The position numbers and the translations under genes were made by a program. From assembly GCF_019947135.1 (NCBI RefSeq), contig NZ_JAGSHT010000002.1:62001-126000 (forward strand): a DNA stretch of 64,000 bases, in the 5' to 3' direction. The stretch is from Occultella gossypii (GTDB taxonomy: Bacteria > Actinomycetota > Actinomycetes > Actinomycetales > Beutenbergiaceae). Shown here piece by piece: positions 50,201 through 58,886 of this stretch (position 1 is the stretch's first letter; each line of letters begins with the position of its first letter). Under the pieces are notes generated by a model. The model had not been told where the DNA came from. It did not search any database and saw nothing but the letters and a program-made list of their open reading frames with translations.

Positions 50201-51052
50201 ATGACCCTGCCCCAGGTGACACTGAACGATGGCGTGACGATCCCGCAGCTCGGATTCGGGGTGTTCCAGGTGCCGCCGGAGGAGACCCAGATCGCGGTCA
50301 CCCACGCGCTCGACGCCGGCTACCGTGCGATCGACACGGCCGCCCGGTACCGCAACGAGGCCGGTGTCGGCGCAGCGCTTGCCGCGTCCGGGCTCGGCGC
50401 CGACGAGGTCTTCGTGACGACGAAGCTCGCCAACGACGACCAGGGCTACGACAGCACCCTCGCGGCGTTCGACGCGAGCGCGGCCGCCCTCGGTCGGGAC
50501 GTCGTCGACCTCTACCTGATCCACTGGCCCTGCCCGAAGCGCGGCGAGGCCGCGAACTCCTGGCGCGCGATGAGTGAGCTGAAGGACGCCGGCCGGATCC
50601 GGTCGATCGGCGTCTCCAACTTCCTGCCGCACCACATCCAGCAGCTCCTCGACGCGGGCCTGCCGCTGCCGGCCGTGAACCAGATCGAGGTGCACCCGTA
50701 CCTGCAGCAGCGCGAGGTGCGCGAGTTCAACGCCGCGCAGGGGATCGCGACCGAGGCCTACAGCCCGCTCGGCCAGGGGCGGGTGCTGGCCGACCCGGTC
50801 ATCACCGCGATCGCCGAGCGGCTCGAGCGTAGCCCCGCGCAGGTGGTGCTGCGCTGGCACCTGCAGCTCGGCAACATCGTGATCCCGAAGTCCGTGACGC
50901 CCGAACGCGTCAAGGAGAACATCGCCGTCTTCGACTTCGAGCTGACCGAATCCGACATCGACCAGATCAACGGCCTCGAGCGCGGCGACCGGACCGGCTT
51001 CCACCCGGACGAGTTCAACGGCTTCCCGGAGGACTTCGCAAAGAAGGCCTGA
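50201..51052 (+). CDS. Aldo/keto reductase (2,5-diketo-gluconate reductase type)
   Basis: A 283-aa AKR5-like enzyme. The catalytic tetrad is visible: Asp and Tyr in DTAARYRNE, Lys in TTKLAND and His in LIHWPCPK; the NADPH site is IPKSVTPERVKENI. The ATG is set by AAGGAG 5 nt upstream; long in-frame open sequence before it overlaps the lipid kinase gene and is not coding. Reduces aldehydes or ketones; substrate unknown. Confidence 0.93.
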   Translation: MTLPQVTLNDGVTIPQLGFGVFQVPPEETQIAVTHALDAGYRAIDTAARYRNEAGVGAALAASGLGADEVFVTTKLANDDQGYDSTLAAFDASAAALGRDVVDLYLIHWPCPKRGEAANSWRAMSELKDAGRIRSIGVSNFLPHHIQQLLDAGLPLPAVNQIEVHPYLQQREVREFNAAQGIATEAYSPLGQGRVLADPVITAIAERLERSPAQVVLRWHLQLGNIVIPKSVTPERVKENIAVFDFELTESDIDQINGLERGDRTGFHPDEFNGFPEDFAKKA

Positions 51053-51069
51053 CCTCAGGCCCCGCACGA

Positions 51070-51090
51070 GCAGACGGTCGTTCCGTCTGC
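51070..51090 (+). terminator. Hairpin after the aldo/keto reductase gene
   Basis: GCAGACG and CGTCTGC (7-bp perfect arms, 7-nt loop) followed by GGGG, 17 bp after the stop. Confidence 0.55.
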
Positions 51091-51163
51091 GGGGATGCGG
51101 TGGGATCCGGAGCCCGGCCCCGGCCCGCGTTGCCCGGCCCGGATTCGGGCAGGCCGGCCCGGC

Positions 51164-52168
51164 TCAGGCCCGCCGGCGGCGTCTCGGCTGTCGGCGCGCC
51201 AGCATGGGCACCATCGCGACGACGATGAGCGCCGCGCCGACGGCGGCGATGGGGGAGATGCCCTCACCGAACGCGGCGGCGCCGATGCCGATCGCCACGA
51301 CCACCTCCCAGTAGGACAGGCTGGAGAGTTCGGCGGCGCGCAGGTGCTTGCCCGCGACGACGAGCAGGCCGAGGGCGAGGAGCCCGCAGATGAGGAAGAA
51401 CGCGCCGGCCCAGGCCCAGTTCTGCGCCGTCATCCCGGACAGGTCCGGCCGGGTCACCGCCACCATCGCGCCGGTGCCGAGAGCCCCGAAGACGAAGTTC
51501 CAGAAGCTCCGCACGTCAGCGGGCATGTCGGTCCGGTAGCGGTAGCAGAGCAGCGCGACCGCGTAGCAGACACCGGAGATCACTCCGAGGATCGTGCCGA
51601 GAGTCTCCTGCTCCGGCGTGTGCGTGGACGCGGCTCCCGAGGTGAGCAGGCCGGCGGCCAGAACCATCCCGATCGAGCCGATCCCCAGGGACAGGACGTC
51701 CACCCGGCCCGGCCGCTCCTTCAACAGCACCCGGGCGAGGACGGTCGCCAGCACCGGACCGATGTAGTGGAGCACGACGGCGCGGGAGAGGTCGGTCAGC
51801 ACGGTCGCGGACAGATAGGTGGCCAGCGAGAGGCCGAGGAACACGCCGCCGAGGACCACCGAAGGTGACAGGCGCACGCGACGCAGTTGCCCGAGCCGAC
51901 CGGCCAGCGCGAGGACCACGAGAGTCCCGAGTGCGCCGACCAGCATCCGGCCGAGCGTCAAGGACTCGCCGATGACCGCACCGGACGGCGTCGCCATCCG
52001 GCTGAACAGTCCGGCCGCACCCATCGTGGTGGCGGAGATGATGATCGCGAGGATGCCGAGCCGCCGGTTCGGGCCGAGGCGGGCAGGATGCGGCTCGCGA
52101 GTGGACCCGGGATCGGGCGCATGGGTCTGCTCGGCGGCGAGCGGGGGCGTACCGACGGTGAGTGCCAC
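51164..52168 (-). CDS. EamA/DMT-family transporter under a glycine riboswitch
   Basis: A 334-aa protein with ten predicted helices in two EamA halves (first half ATTMGAAGLFSRMATPSGAV; second half VISGVCYAVALLCYRYR) and a basic RRQPRRRRRA tail. The GTG at 52168 is chosen because AAGGAG lies 5 nt upstream; an ATG at 52231 is in frame but abuts the riboswitch and has no ribosome site. DMT proteins often export amino acids or metabolites. Control by a tandem glycine riboswitch suggests the substrate is glycine or a glycine-derived compound (inference). Confidence 0.88.
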   Translation of the reverse strand: MALTVGTPPLAAEQTHAPDPGSTREPHPARLGPNRRLGILAIIISATTMGAAGLFSRMATPSGAVIGESLTLGRMLVGALGTLVVLALAGRLGQLRRVRLSPSVVLGGVFLGLSLATYLSATVLTDLSRAVVLHYIGPVLATVLARVLLKERPGRVDVLSLGIGSIGMVLAAGLLTSGAASTHTPEQETLGTILGVISGVCYAVALLCYRYRTDMPADVRSFWNFVFGALGTGAMVAVTRPDLSGMTAQNWAWAGAFFLICGLLALGLLVVAGKHLRAAELSSLSYWEVVVAIGIGAAAFGEGISPIAAVGAALIVVAMVPMLARRQPRRRRRA

Positions 52169-52232
52169 GGGACTCCTTGGGACAGGGCGCAGGGACGCCT
52201 GGGACGGGGTGGTGGTTCCCCGCTCTGTCATC

Positions 52233-52390
52233 GGACCTGAGAGTTTTCGCGAGCCGTGACCCGCTTACACCGTCGGTGAACCCCGAAGGGTTGCTTTCCA
52301 GAGGAGCCTCGCCGCTGGCGGTCCAAGGGGCCTGAGAGTTTCCCGGGGAGGTTGCTCCTTCGGCGCCCGCTGGTGCGGGACTCTCCCGCC
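52233..52390 (-). ncRNA. Tandem glycine riboswitch
   Basis: On the minus strand two glycine aptamers follow one another. The first begins GGCGGGAGAGTCCCG, contains GCCGAAGGAGCAAC and ends AACTCTCAGGCC. The second contains CTCTGGAAAGC, CACCGACGGTGTAAGC and ends AAAACTCTCAGGTCC. These are the conserved P1/P3 and core elements of the glycine riboswitch, joined by a short linker. About 65 nt separate its end from the EamA start, space for an expression platform controlling translation or termination. Confidence 0.93.
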
Positions 52391-52424
52391 GTGGTTCGGT
52401 GGCATTCAGTTGTCGTACAGGTCC

Positions 52425-52444
52425 ATTATGCCGATGATCGGCAT
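52425..52444 (-). promoter_or_regulatory. Probable riboswitch promoter -10 and hairpin
   Basis: CATAAT (minus strand 52430-52425) is a good -10 about 35 bp before the riboswitch 5' end; no good -35 is seen. A perfect hairpin ATGCCGA-TGA-TCGGCAT (52428-52444) overlaps it and may end the ROK transcript. Confidence 0.4.
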
Positions 52445-52502
52445 GGTTCCGGCAGCGCGCCGCGGTGAGATCCCTGCCACACCGCGGTCACGCCGGTGCC
52501 GG

Positions 52503-53774
52503 CTAGGCGCTCGTGCCCGCCCGGGTCGCGGCCACGCGCGCCGCGATCGCTGCGTCGATGACGGCCGGGTCGTAGACGAGGTCGACGACCTTGCGGGTCA
52601 GGCCGACGACCGCACCGTCGGCCCCGAGGTGAGCGGCGCCCACCACCAGGTGCCGCCGGGCACGTTCGGTCACGTCCTCGCGGATCAACGCGTCGATCCG
52701 CGCGACCACACGGGGCAGCCGGCCGAGCGAACCGCCCAGGACCAGGTTGTCCGGGTTGACCGCCGCCACCACGGTGGCGAGCACCCGGGACAGGCGCGCG
52801 GCGGCGTCGTCCACGGCTGCGCACACGACCGGGTCCCCGGCCGCGATGCGCTCGGTGATGTCCTTCAGGTCGCGCACGCCGGTGTCGGCGAGCCGACGGA
52901 TCAGCGCGTGTCCGGACGCCCAGGCGGCCAGGCAGCCGCGCCGCCCGCAGGTGCACATCGGACCCTCGTCGCTGATCCGGACGTGGCCGATGTCCCCGGC
53001 GGCACCGTCGGAACCCTCGAGCACGTGCCCGGTGTCGACGATGCCGGCGCCGATGCCGGTCGCGTACTTGATCGCGAGGACCGAGCGGTCCGCACCGATC
53101 ACGCTCGACTCGCCGAGTGCGAAGGCGCGGGCGTCGTTCTCGATCACCACCGGTACCCCCCAACGCTCGCGCAGGCTCTCGAAGACCGGATACCCGTCCC
53201 ACTGCGGCATGGTGGTGGAGGTGCCGAGCACGCCGGTGCCGGGGTCGACCGGGCCCGGGATGCCGAGGGCGACGCCGATCAGGGTCTCGTCCTGTCCTGC
53301 ACGCAGGAGTACGTCGCCGATCTGTGCGACCTGCTCCAGGTACCCCTGCGCGTCGGTGTCGATGTCGATGGCGACGTCCCGCATCCGCCGGATCCCGGCG
53401 TCCACCCCGGTCACGCAGATCCGTGCGTGGGTCTGGCCGAGGTCGAGGACCAGGACGACCCGACCGCGCGTGTCCCAGCGCAGCAGCTCGGAGCGTCGGC
53501 CCGGCCCTCGGGTCCCGCCGCCCGGGGGCGCCGACCCGTCCTGGTAGACGTAACCGTGCTGGAAGAGCGCGTCCAGACGGTCGAACAAGGTGGTCCGGGA
53601 CAGGCCCGTCGCGGACAACAGCTGCTGCCGCGTCCAGCCCGGCCGGGACCGGATGAAGGACACGAGTGCGCCGTGGGAGGTCGCCGGGAGCGTCGCCGTG
53701 ACGGTCGGCGGCGGGCCCGCGTGCGGGGCCGGCGGAGGGGGCGCGGGAGGCGACGCGGGTGGGTCCGTGGCCAT
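52503..53774 (-). CDS. ROK family transcriptional regulator
   Basis: A 423-aa repressor. After a Pro/Ala-rich start (residues 1-30), a winged helix lies at about 35-90 (WTRQQLLSATGLSRTTLFDR) and a ROK sugar-kinase-like domain at about 100-400. The zinc motif reads CTCGRRGCLAAW and the nucleotide-fold motif VLVLDLGQTHARICV. The ATG at 53774 is set by AGGAAGG 6 nt upstream. Divergent from the catabolic operon at 53958, it is the probable repressor, sensing a sugar or sugar phosphate. Confidence 0.92.
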   Translation of the reverse strand: MATDPPASPPAPPPPAPHAGPPPTVTATLPATSHGALVSFIRSRPGWTRQQLLSATGLSRTTLFDRLDALFQHGYVYQDGSAPPGGGTRGPGRRSELLRWDTRGRVVLVLDLGQTHARICVTGVDAGIRRMRDVAIDIDTDAQGYLEQVAQIGDVLLRAGQDETLIGVALGIPGPVDPGTGVLGTSTTMPQWDGYPVFESLRERWGVPVVIENDARAFALGESSVIGADRSVLAIKYATGIGAGIVDTGHVLEGSDGAAGDIGHVRISDEGPMCTCGRRGCLAAWASGHALIRRLADTGVRDLKDITERIAAGDPVVCAAVDDAAARLSRVLATVVAAVNPDNLVLGGSLGRLPRVVARIDALIREDVTERARRHLVVGAAHLGADGAVVGLTRKVVDLVYDPAVIDAAIAARVAATRAGTSA

Positions 53775-53876
53775 CGACTGCCTTCCTCGATCCGGTCCGG
53801 GAGCGGCGAACGATCGCCGGTCCCCTTGCGCCGGCGGCTCGGCGTGAGCGCTGCGGCGTGTCGCAATGATGACACG

Positions 53877-53905
53877 TTGACGTCTCTCGAACAAGCAGTT
53901 ATGTT
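53877..53905 (+). promoter_or_regulatory. Promoter of the catabolic operon with operator-like repeat
   Basis: TTGACG (53877-53882), 17-bp spacer, TATGTT (53900-53905). The inverted repeat GAACA-N8-TGTTC (53889-53906) spans spacer and -10, a good place for ROK repression. The rest of the gap holds no gene. Confidence 0.7.
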
Positions 53906-53957
53906 CAGGGCGCGAACACAATTCGCAGGACCCACGCCAGACCCACGAAGGACGAAG

Positions 53958-55286
53958 ATGCCCGACGTCGCCACCCCGCTGATGCACGCTGCCGCCGATG
54001 TGCTGCGTGCCAATGACCGGGGCGAACGCACGGTTGCCGCGCCGCGGCTGTACCCGCACCAATGGTCGTGGGATGCCGCGTTCGTGGCGATCGGCTGGGG
54101 AACCGTGTCGGTGCCGCGTGCACTCGACGAGCTCCGCCACCTGCTCCGTGGTCAGTGGGCGACCGGGATGATCCCGCAGATCGTCTTCAGCGCCGAGCCC
54201 GGCTACTTCCCCGGCCCGGACCGGTGGCGGACGCAAGGTCTGCCGGCCGTGCCGACCGACGTCCAGACTTCGGGAATCTGTCAACCGGCCGTACACAGCC
54301 TGGCGGTCTGGGTGATCGGGGAACAGGCCCGCCGCAACGGTGGCGCCGACGCAGAGGCGTTCGAGGCGTTCCTCGACGACACGTTCGAGGCGTGGTTCCG
54401 CTGGCATGCGTGGCTCGACGACGCTCGCGGGTCGCACCCGAGCGGGCTCATCGAGATCCACCATCCGTGGGAGTCCGGCATGGACAACTCGCCCCGCTGG
54501 GACGCCGCGTGCGCTCGGGTGCAGGTGGGGCAGATGGCACCGTACGTCCGGGAGGACACCAAACACGTCGCGGACGTGGAGCAACGGCCGGCGGACGCCG
54601 ACTACGACCGCTACCTCTGGCTCGTCGAACAGCTCGTCTCGGTCGGGTACGAGGACGCGGCGGCGCGCGAGGTGATCGACTTCCGGGTCGGCGACGTGTT
54701 CTTCACGGCCACCCACGCCCTGTCCGCCGAAGTCCTGGCCACCCTGGGCGACCGGCTCGGCCGGACCGCGCAGGCGAGCACGCTGCGGCGCATGGCCGGC
54801 CGGGCGAGGGCCGCCGTCGCCGCCACCGCGGACCCCGAGACCGGGCACGCCCGGGACTTCGACATGCGGGCCGAGGAGTGGCTCAGCGCCGACACCATCG
54901 GCGGCTTCGCGGCGCTGATCTGCGGCGCCGAGCCGGACGTCTACGCCCGTCTGACGAGCGACCTGCTCGGTCCCGACTGGTGCGCTCACCCGCGGCTCGC
55001 CAACCCGCTGCCGCCCACCACGTCCCCGGACAGTCCGGTGTTCGTGAGCCGGAACTACTGGCGCGGTCCGCAGTGGCCGGTGATCACCTGGCTGTTCACC
55101 TGGGCCCTGCGTCACCACGGCCAGACCGAGGCGGCTGACACCATCGCGGCGGCCGGCCGCGGCCAGCTCGCCGACGGCAGCTTCTCCGAGTACTACGACG
55201 CGGTCACCGGCGCACCGCTCGGCAGCAGGAACCAGTCCTGGACCGCCGCGGCCGCACTGGCCTGGGCCGCGGACGAGGAATCATGA
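53958..55286 (+). CDS. GH63-like glycoside hydrolase (glucosylglycerate hydrolase-like)
   Basis: A 442-aa (alpha/alpha)6-barrel enzyme. YPHQWSWDAAF near the start carries the general-acid Asp region of GH63 glucosylglycerate/mannosylglycerate hydrolases; ESGMDNSPRWD and the late GSRNQSWTAAAALAW are also typical. No signal peptide, so it acts in the cytoplasm after uptake. The family releases glucose or mannose from small glycosides such as glucosylglycerate. It heads the operon and overlaps the molybdenum-hydroxylase gene by 4 bp, an unusual pairing that suggests the aglycone is oxidised next. Confidence 0.85.
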   Translation: MPDVATPLMHAAADVLRANDRGERTVAAPRLYPHQWSWDAAFVAIGWGTVSVPRALDELRHLLRGQWATGMIPQIVFSAEPGYFPGPDRWRTQGLPAVPTDVQTSGICQPAVHSLAVWVIGEQARRNGGADAEAFEAFLDDTFEAWFRWHAWLDDARGSHPSGLIEIHHPWESGMDNSPRWDAACARVQVGQMAPYVREDTKHVADVEQRPADADYDRYLWLVEQLVSVGYEDAAAREVIDFRVGDVFFTATHALSAEVLATLGDRLGRTAQASTLRRMAGRARAAVAATADPETGHARDFDMRAEEWLSADTIGGFAALICGAEPDVYARLTSDLLGPDWCAHPRLANPLPPTTSPDSPVFVSRNYWRGPQWPVITWLFTWALRHHGQTEAADTIAAAGRGQLADGSFSEYYDAVTGAPLGSRNQSWTAAAALAWAADEES

Positions 55287-57532
55287 CGCCGGGCGCGCAC
55301 GCCGTCGGGACGTCACCCGCACCGTGGGTGGGCCGGTCCCGCCCCTCGCTCGAGGGCAACGACATCGTCACCGGCGCCATCACCTATGTGACCGACCGGC
55401 GCGAGGAGGGCATGCTGCACGGCTACGTGCTGCGCAGCACGGTGCCGCACGCACGCATTGACGGGATCGACGTCAGCGCGGCCCTCGCGCTGCCTGGCGT
55501 GGTCACCGTGGTCACGGCGGCCGACGTGCCCGTCAACGCCCTCGGCCCTCGCGACGTCGACGGCCCCGCACTCGCCGACACGGTGGTCCGCCAGGTCGGT
55601 GAGGCGATCGCCCTCATCGCCGCCACCGACGCCCGGACCGCGGAGGCGGCGGCCGGGCTGATCGGGCTCGACCTCACCGCGCTGCCGGTCGTCGACGGCC
55701 CGGCCGCCGCGGCCGCACCGGACGCGCCGCAGCTGCACGAGAGTGGCAACGTCTCGGGCGCCATCGCGTTCTCCTCCGGAGACGTCGAGGCCGCCCTCGC
55801 CGACGCCCACCTGGTGCTGCGCCGCTCCGTGCACACGCCGGCCCAGGAGCACGTCGCGATCGAGACACCCGGCGGGGTCGCCCGCTGGGATGCCGACGCG
55901 ACATCGGTGACCATCTGGTGCGGGTCGCAGAACCCGGGCCTGCACCAGCGCAAGGTGGCCCGCGCCCTGGACATCCCGCAGGAGTCGGTGCGGATGATCG
56001 CCAACCCCGTCGGCGGTGCGTTCGGCTCCCGCAACGACGACCCGATGCCGGTCTTCCTCGCGCTCCTGGCCCGCCGAGCCGGCGCCCCGGTGCACGTGCA
56101 CATGACCCGCGAGGACGTCATGGCGGCCGGGGCCAAGCGGCACCCGTTCTGGACGTCGATCGACATCGGGTTCGCCGCTGACGGCCGGATCCTCGGCTCG
56201 GCCGTGCGCGCCGTCGCGGACACCGGCCCCATCATCACCTCGGGCCCGAACGTGATGAAGACCTCGGCGGAGATGTCCACCGGCCCGTACGGGTTCGACG
56301 TCGCCTCCTTCGACGGCACCGTCTACTACACGAACAACGCCAACGCCGGCGCGTTCCGCGGCTACGGCGTACCCCAGGTCGCGTTCGCGATCGAGAACGC
56401 GATCACCGAGGCCGCCCACGAACTCGGCCTCGACCCCGCCGAGGTCCGCCTGCGGAACGTGCTCGACGGCGGCGACCGCCACAGCCTGTACCGGCACCGG
56501 ACCACGACGAGCCTGAACGTACGCGCGACCCTGCGCACCGCCGTCGAGCATCCGCTCTGGGCGCAGCGGCGCCAGTGGCAGGCCGGCGCCGTCGGACCGT
56601 GGCGCCGCGGCACCGGCATCGCGGTCGCCATGAAGGGCGTCGGCATGGGCTCCGGGACCGGTGACACCGCGCGAGCCCGGCTGCACATCGACGACCGTGG
56701 GCACGTCATCATCTGGGCCGGGCCGAACCACACCGGCCAGTCCATCCAGACCACCTACGGGCAGGTCGCCGCGGACGCGCTCGGACTGCCCATCGAGACC
56801 ATCGACGTTCGCGTCGGGGACACCGGCGAGGTGCCGGAGTCGGGCCCGACGGCGGCGTCCAGGTCCACCTATGCCGGTGGCGCCGCGGTGCGTGCGGCGT
56901 GCGACGAGCTCGTCGAGCGGTGCCGCGGACTAGGTCTGCCCCTGGCCACCGACGCCGCGGGCGTCGGGACGAAGCTCGTCGAGCTCGGCGAGGCCGAGGT
57001 GAACGCCGAGTTCCGGCTCCCGGACACCGACGACATCGGCATCGTGCCGCCGGAGCAGCTCGCGACGTTCGCACCGCACCGCGTGTACGGCACCTGCACC
57101 CAGGTGGTCCGCGTCGAGGTGAACACCCTCACCGGTGAGGTCCGGGTCCCGGAGCTGTTGTGCGTGCTCGACTGCGGCACCCCGATCAACCCGGCGGCCA
57201 CGATCGGACAGGCGGAGGGCGGCATCCTGCAGGGCCTCGGCATGGCGATCATGGAGGACCACCGGGTCAGCGAGGGGATCCCCCGCACCACCAGCCTCGA
57301 GAACTACCTGGTTCCGACCATCGCGGACACCCCCCGCATGCACACGCTGTTCATCGAGGGCAGCGAGGACTCCGGACCGTTCGGCGCGAAGGGCATGTCC
57401 GAGGTCGTCGTGGTGCCGACCCCGCCGGCGATCGCCGCCGCGATCCGGGACGCCGTCGGGGTACTCCCGCAGGAACTGCCCGTCACGCCGGAACGAATGC
57501 TCGCCCTGATCGAGGAGGCACCATGCATGTGA
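55283..57532 (+). CDS. Xanthine-dehydrogenase-family molybdopterin-binding subunit
   Basis: A 749-aa large subunit of a molybdenum hydroxylase. Visible motifs: GGAFGSRNDDPMP, AFRGYGVPQ (cofactor contacts) and a late GPFGAKGMSE whose Glu is the catalytic base. The substrate loop differs from true xanthine dehydrogenases, so the substrate is probably another N-heterocycle or aldehyde. It is coupled to both neighbours; the order large-small-medium is a common CoxLMS-like variation. Needs Mo-pterin cytosine dinucleotide and a CoxF/XdhC-type maturase, not seen here. Confidence 0.92.
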   Translation: MTPGAHAVGTSPAPWVGRSRPSLEGNDIVTGAITYVTDRREEGMLHGYVLRSTVPHARIDGIDVSAALALPGVVTVVTAADVPVNALGPRDVDGPALADTVVRQVGEAIALIAATDARTAEAAAGLIGLDLTALPVVDGPAAAAAPDAPQLHESGNVSGAIAFSSGDVEAALADAHLVLRRSVHTPAQEHVAIETPGGVARWDADATSVTIWCGSQNPGLHQRKVARALDIPQESVRMIANPVGGAFGSRNDDPMPVFLALLARRAGAPVHVHMTREDVMAAGAKRHPFWTSIDIGFAADGRILGSAVRAVADTGPIITSGPNVMKTSAEMSTGPYGFDVASFDGTVYYTNNANAGAFRGYGVPQVAFAIENAITEAAHELGLDPAEVRLRNVLDGGDRHSLYRHRTTTSLNVRATLRTAVEHPLWAQRRQWQAGAVGPWRRGTGIAVAMKGVGMGSGTGDTARARLHIDDRGHVIIWAGPNHTGQSIQTTYGQVAADALGLPIETIDVRVGDTGEVPESGPTAASRSTYAGGAAVRAACDELVERCRGLGLPLATDAAGVGTKLVELGEAEVNAEFRLPDTDDIGIVPPEQLATFAPHRVYGTCTQVVRVEVNTLTGEVRVPELLCVLDCGTPINPAATIGQAEGGILQGLGMAIMEDHRVSEGIPRTTSLENYLVPTIADTPRMHTLFIEGSEDSGPFGAKGMSEVVVVPTPPAIAAAIRDAVGVLPQELPVTPERMLALIEEAPCM

Positions 57533-57993
57533 ACGGAGACCCGGTCGCCACGCCCGCCGAGGCCGACCACGGACTGCGCCTGCTCGACTACCTGCGCGAC
57601 CATCTCGGCCTGACCGGCGCCAAGGAGGGCTGCGGCATGGGGGAGTGCGGGAGCTGCACCGTCATCATCGACGGCCGGGCGATCACCTCCTGCCTGGTGC
57701 TCGTCGGTCAGGTGCTGGACGCCGAGATCCGCACCGTCGAGGGACTCGCCGCGGCCGGGCACGGCCCGCTCCAGGACGCGTTCGTGGCACGGCAGGCCGT
57801 GCAGTGCGGCTACTGCATCCCCGGCGTCCTGAACTCCTGCGCCGCGCTGCTGGACCGGGACCCGGACCCGACCGACGCCCAGATCTGCGAGGCGCTCGAC
57901 GGCAACCTGTGCCGCTGCACCGCCTACAACCGGTTCTACGACGCGGTTCACGACGCCGCCGCGGCCCGCCACCCGAACGGCGCCGGCGCATGA
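57523..57993 (+). CDS. Xanthine-dehydrogenase-family [2Fe-2S] subunit
   Basis: A 156-aa iron-sulfur subunit. The plant-ferredoxin-type cluster is bound by GCGMGECGSCTV with a further Cys in TSCLV; the second cluster by CGYC and CRC in NLCRCTAYNRFY. GAGGAGG 3-9 nt upstream fixes the ATG, which lies inside the end of the large-subunit gene. It passes electrons from Mo to FAD. Confidence 0.93.
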   Translation: MHVNGDPVATPAEADHGLRLLDYLRDHLGLTGAKEGCGMGECGSCTVIIDGRAITSCLVLVGQVLDAEIRTVEGLAAAGHGPLQDAFVARQAVQCGYCIPGVLNSCAALLDRDPDPTDAQICEALDGNLCRCTAYNRFYDAVHDAAAARHPNGAGA

Positions 57994-58886
57994 CGCCCGC
58001 GACCCCCACGCTGCTGCGGCCCACGGACCCCGCGGACGTGTCCCGACTGCTGGCCGGGGCACGCGCCGTCGCGGGTGGCACCGACCTGCTCGTCCAGCGC
58101 CGCGCCGGGGCCGAGATGCCCACGCTCGTCGACCTCAGCGGGCTCGCCGGTACGCGCCCGGCGGTCGTCAGGGACGACGCGACCGGCGAGCTGACGCTCT
58201 CCGCAGTCCACCCGCTCACCGACATCGCCGACGGAGCCGCCCGCGCGTTCCCCGCGCTGACTGCCGCGATCGGCCAGTTCGCCTCGACCACGATCCGCAA
58301 CCGCGCCACCATCGGCGGCAACCTGGTCACCGGCTCCCCGGCCGCGGACACCGCGCCGGCCCTGCTCGCGGCCGGTGCGGTGGTCGATATCGTCACCCCC
58401 GACGGCGCCCGGCGCACCGTGGACCTCGCCGACTTCCTGCTCGGTCCCCGGCGTGTGGACCTGGCCGTCGGCGAGTGGGTCACGAGCGTGCGTGTCCCAC
58501 AGCCACCTGCCGAGGGCGGGTTCCGCAAGATCGGCGGCCGGCGTGCGCAGGCGATCTCGTTCCTCAACCTCGCGTGGCAGTGGCACCGGGAGCCCGACGG
58601 CCGGCTCACCGGCGTGCGGCTCGCGATGGGGTCCGTCGCACCCACGGTGGTGCGGCTACGTACCGCAGCGGCTGCCCTCGAGGCACAGATACCCACCCAG
58701 GACGTGGTGGACGCAGCCGTTGCCGTGATCGATGCCGACATCAGCCCGATCGACGACCTGCGCGCCAGCGCGCACTACCGCCGCCGATGCGCGAGGGGAC
58801 TTCTGCGCGAGGCCCTCCTTCCGCCGTCGCCCGGCGAGCGACCCGACCAGTACGTGACCCCCACCACGAGAGAGAAGAACCAGTGA
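57990..58886 (+). CDS. Xanthine-dehydrogenase-family FAD-binding subunit
   Basis: A 298-aa flavin subunit with ARAVAGGTDLLVQ and TIGGNLVTGSPAADTAPAL, the two FAD-binding motifs, and a CO-dehydrogenase-type C-terminal domain. Overlaps both neighbouring genes by 4 bp (ATGA, GTGA). It completes the three-subunit hydroxylase. Confidence 0.92.
   Translation: MTPATPTLLRPTDPADVSRLLAGARAVAGGTDLLVQRRAGAEMPTLVDLSGLAGTRPAVVRDDATGELTLSAVHPLTDIADGAARAFPALTAAIGQFASTTIRNRATIGGNLVTGSPAADTAPALLAAGAVVDIVTPDGARRTVDLADFLLGPRRVDLAVGEWVTSVRVPQPPAEGGFRKIGGRRAQAISFLNLAWQWHREPDGRLTGVRLAMGSVAPTVVRLRTAAAALEAQIPTQDVVDAAVAVIDADISPIDDLRASAHYRRRCARGLLREALLPPSPGERPDQYVTPTTREKNQ

Noticed and set aside
52233-52340. Repeated CCTGAGAGTTT at 52234 and 52331 as a simple repeat
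   Set aside because: These are the 3' ends of two glycine aptamers read on the opposite strand.
53775-55118. N-terminal extension of the ROK gene by 448 codons
   Set aside because: The extension is antisense to the GH63 gene; the ATG at 53774 has a ribosome site and begins the regulator proper.
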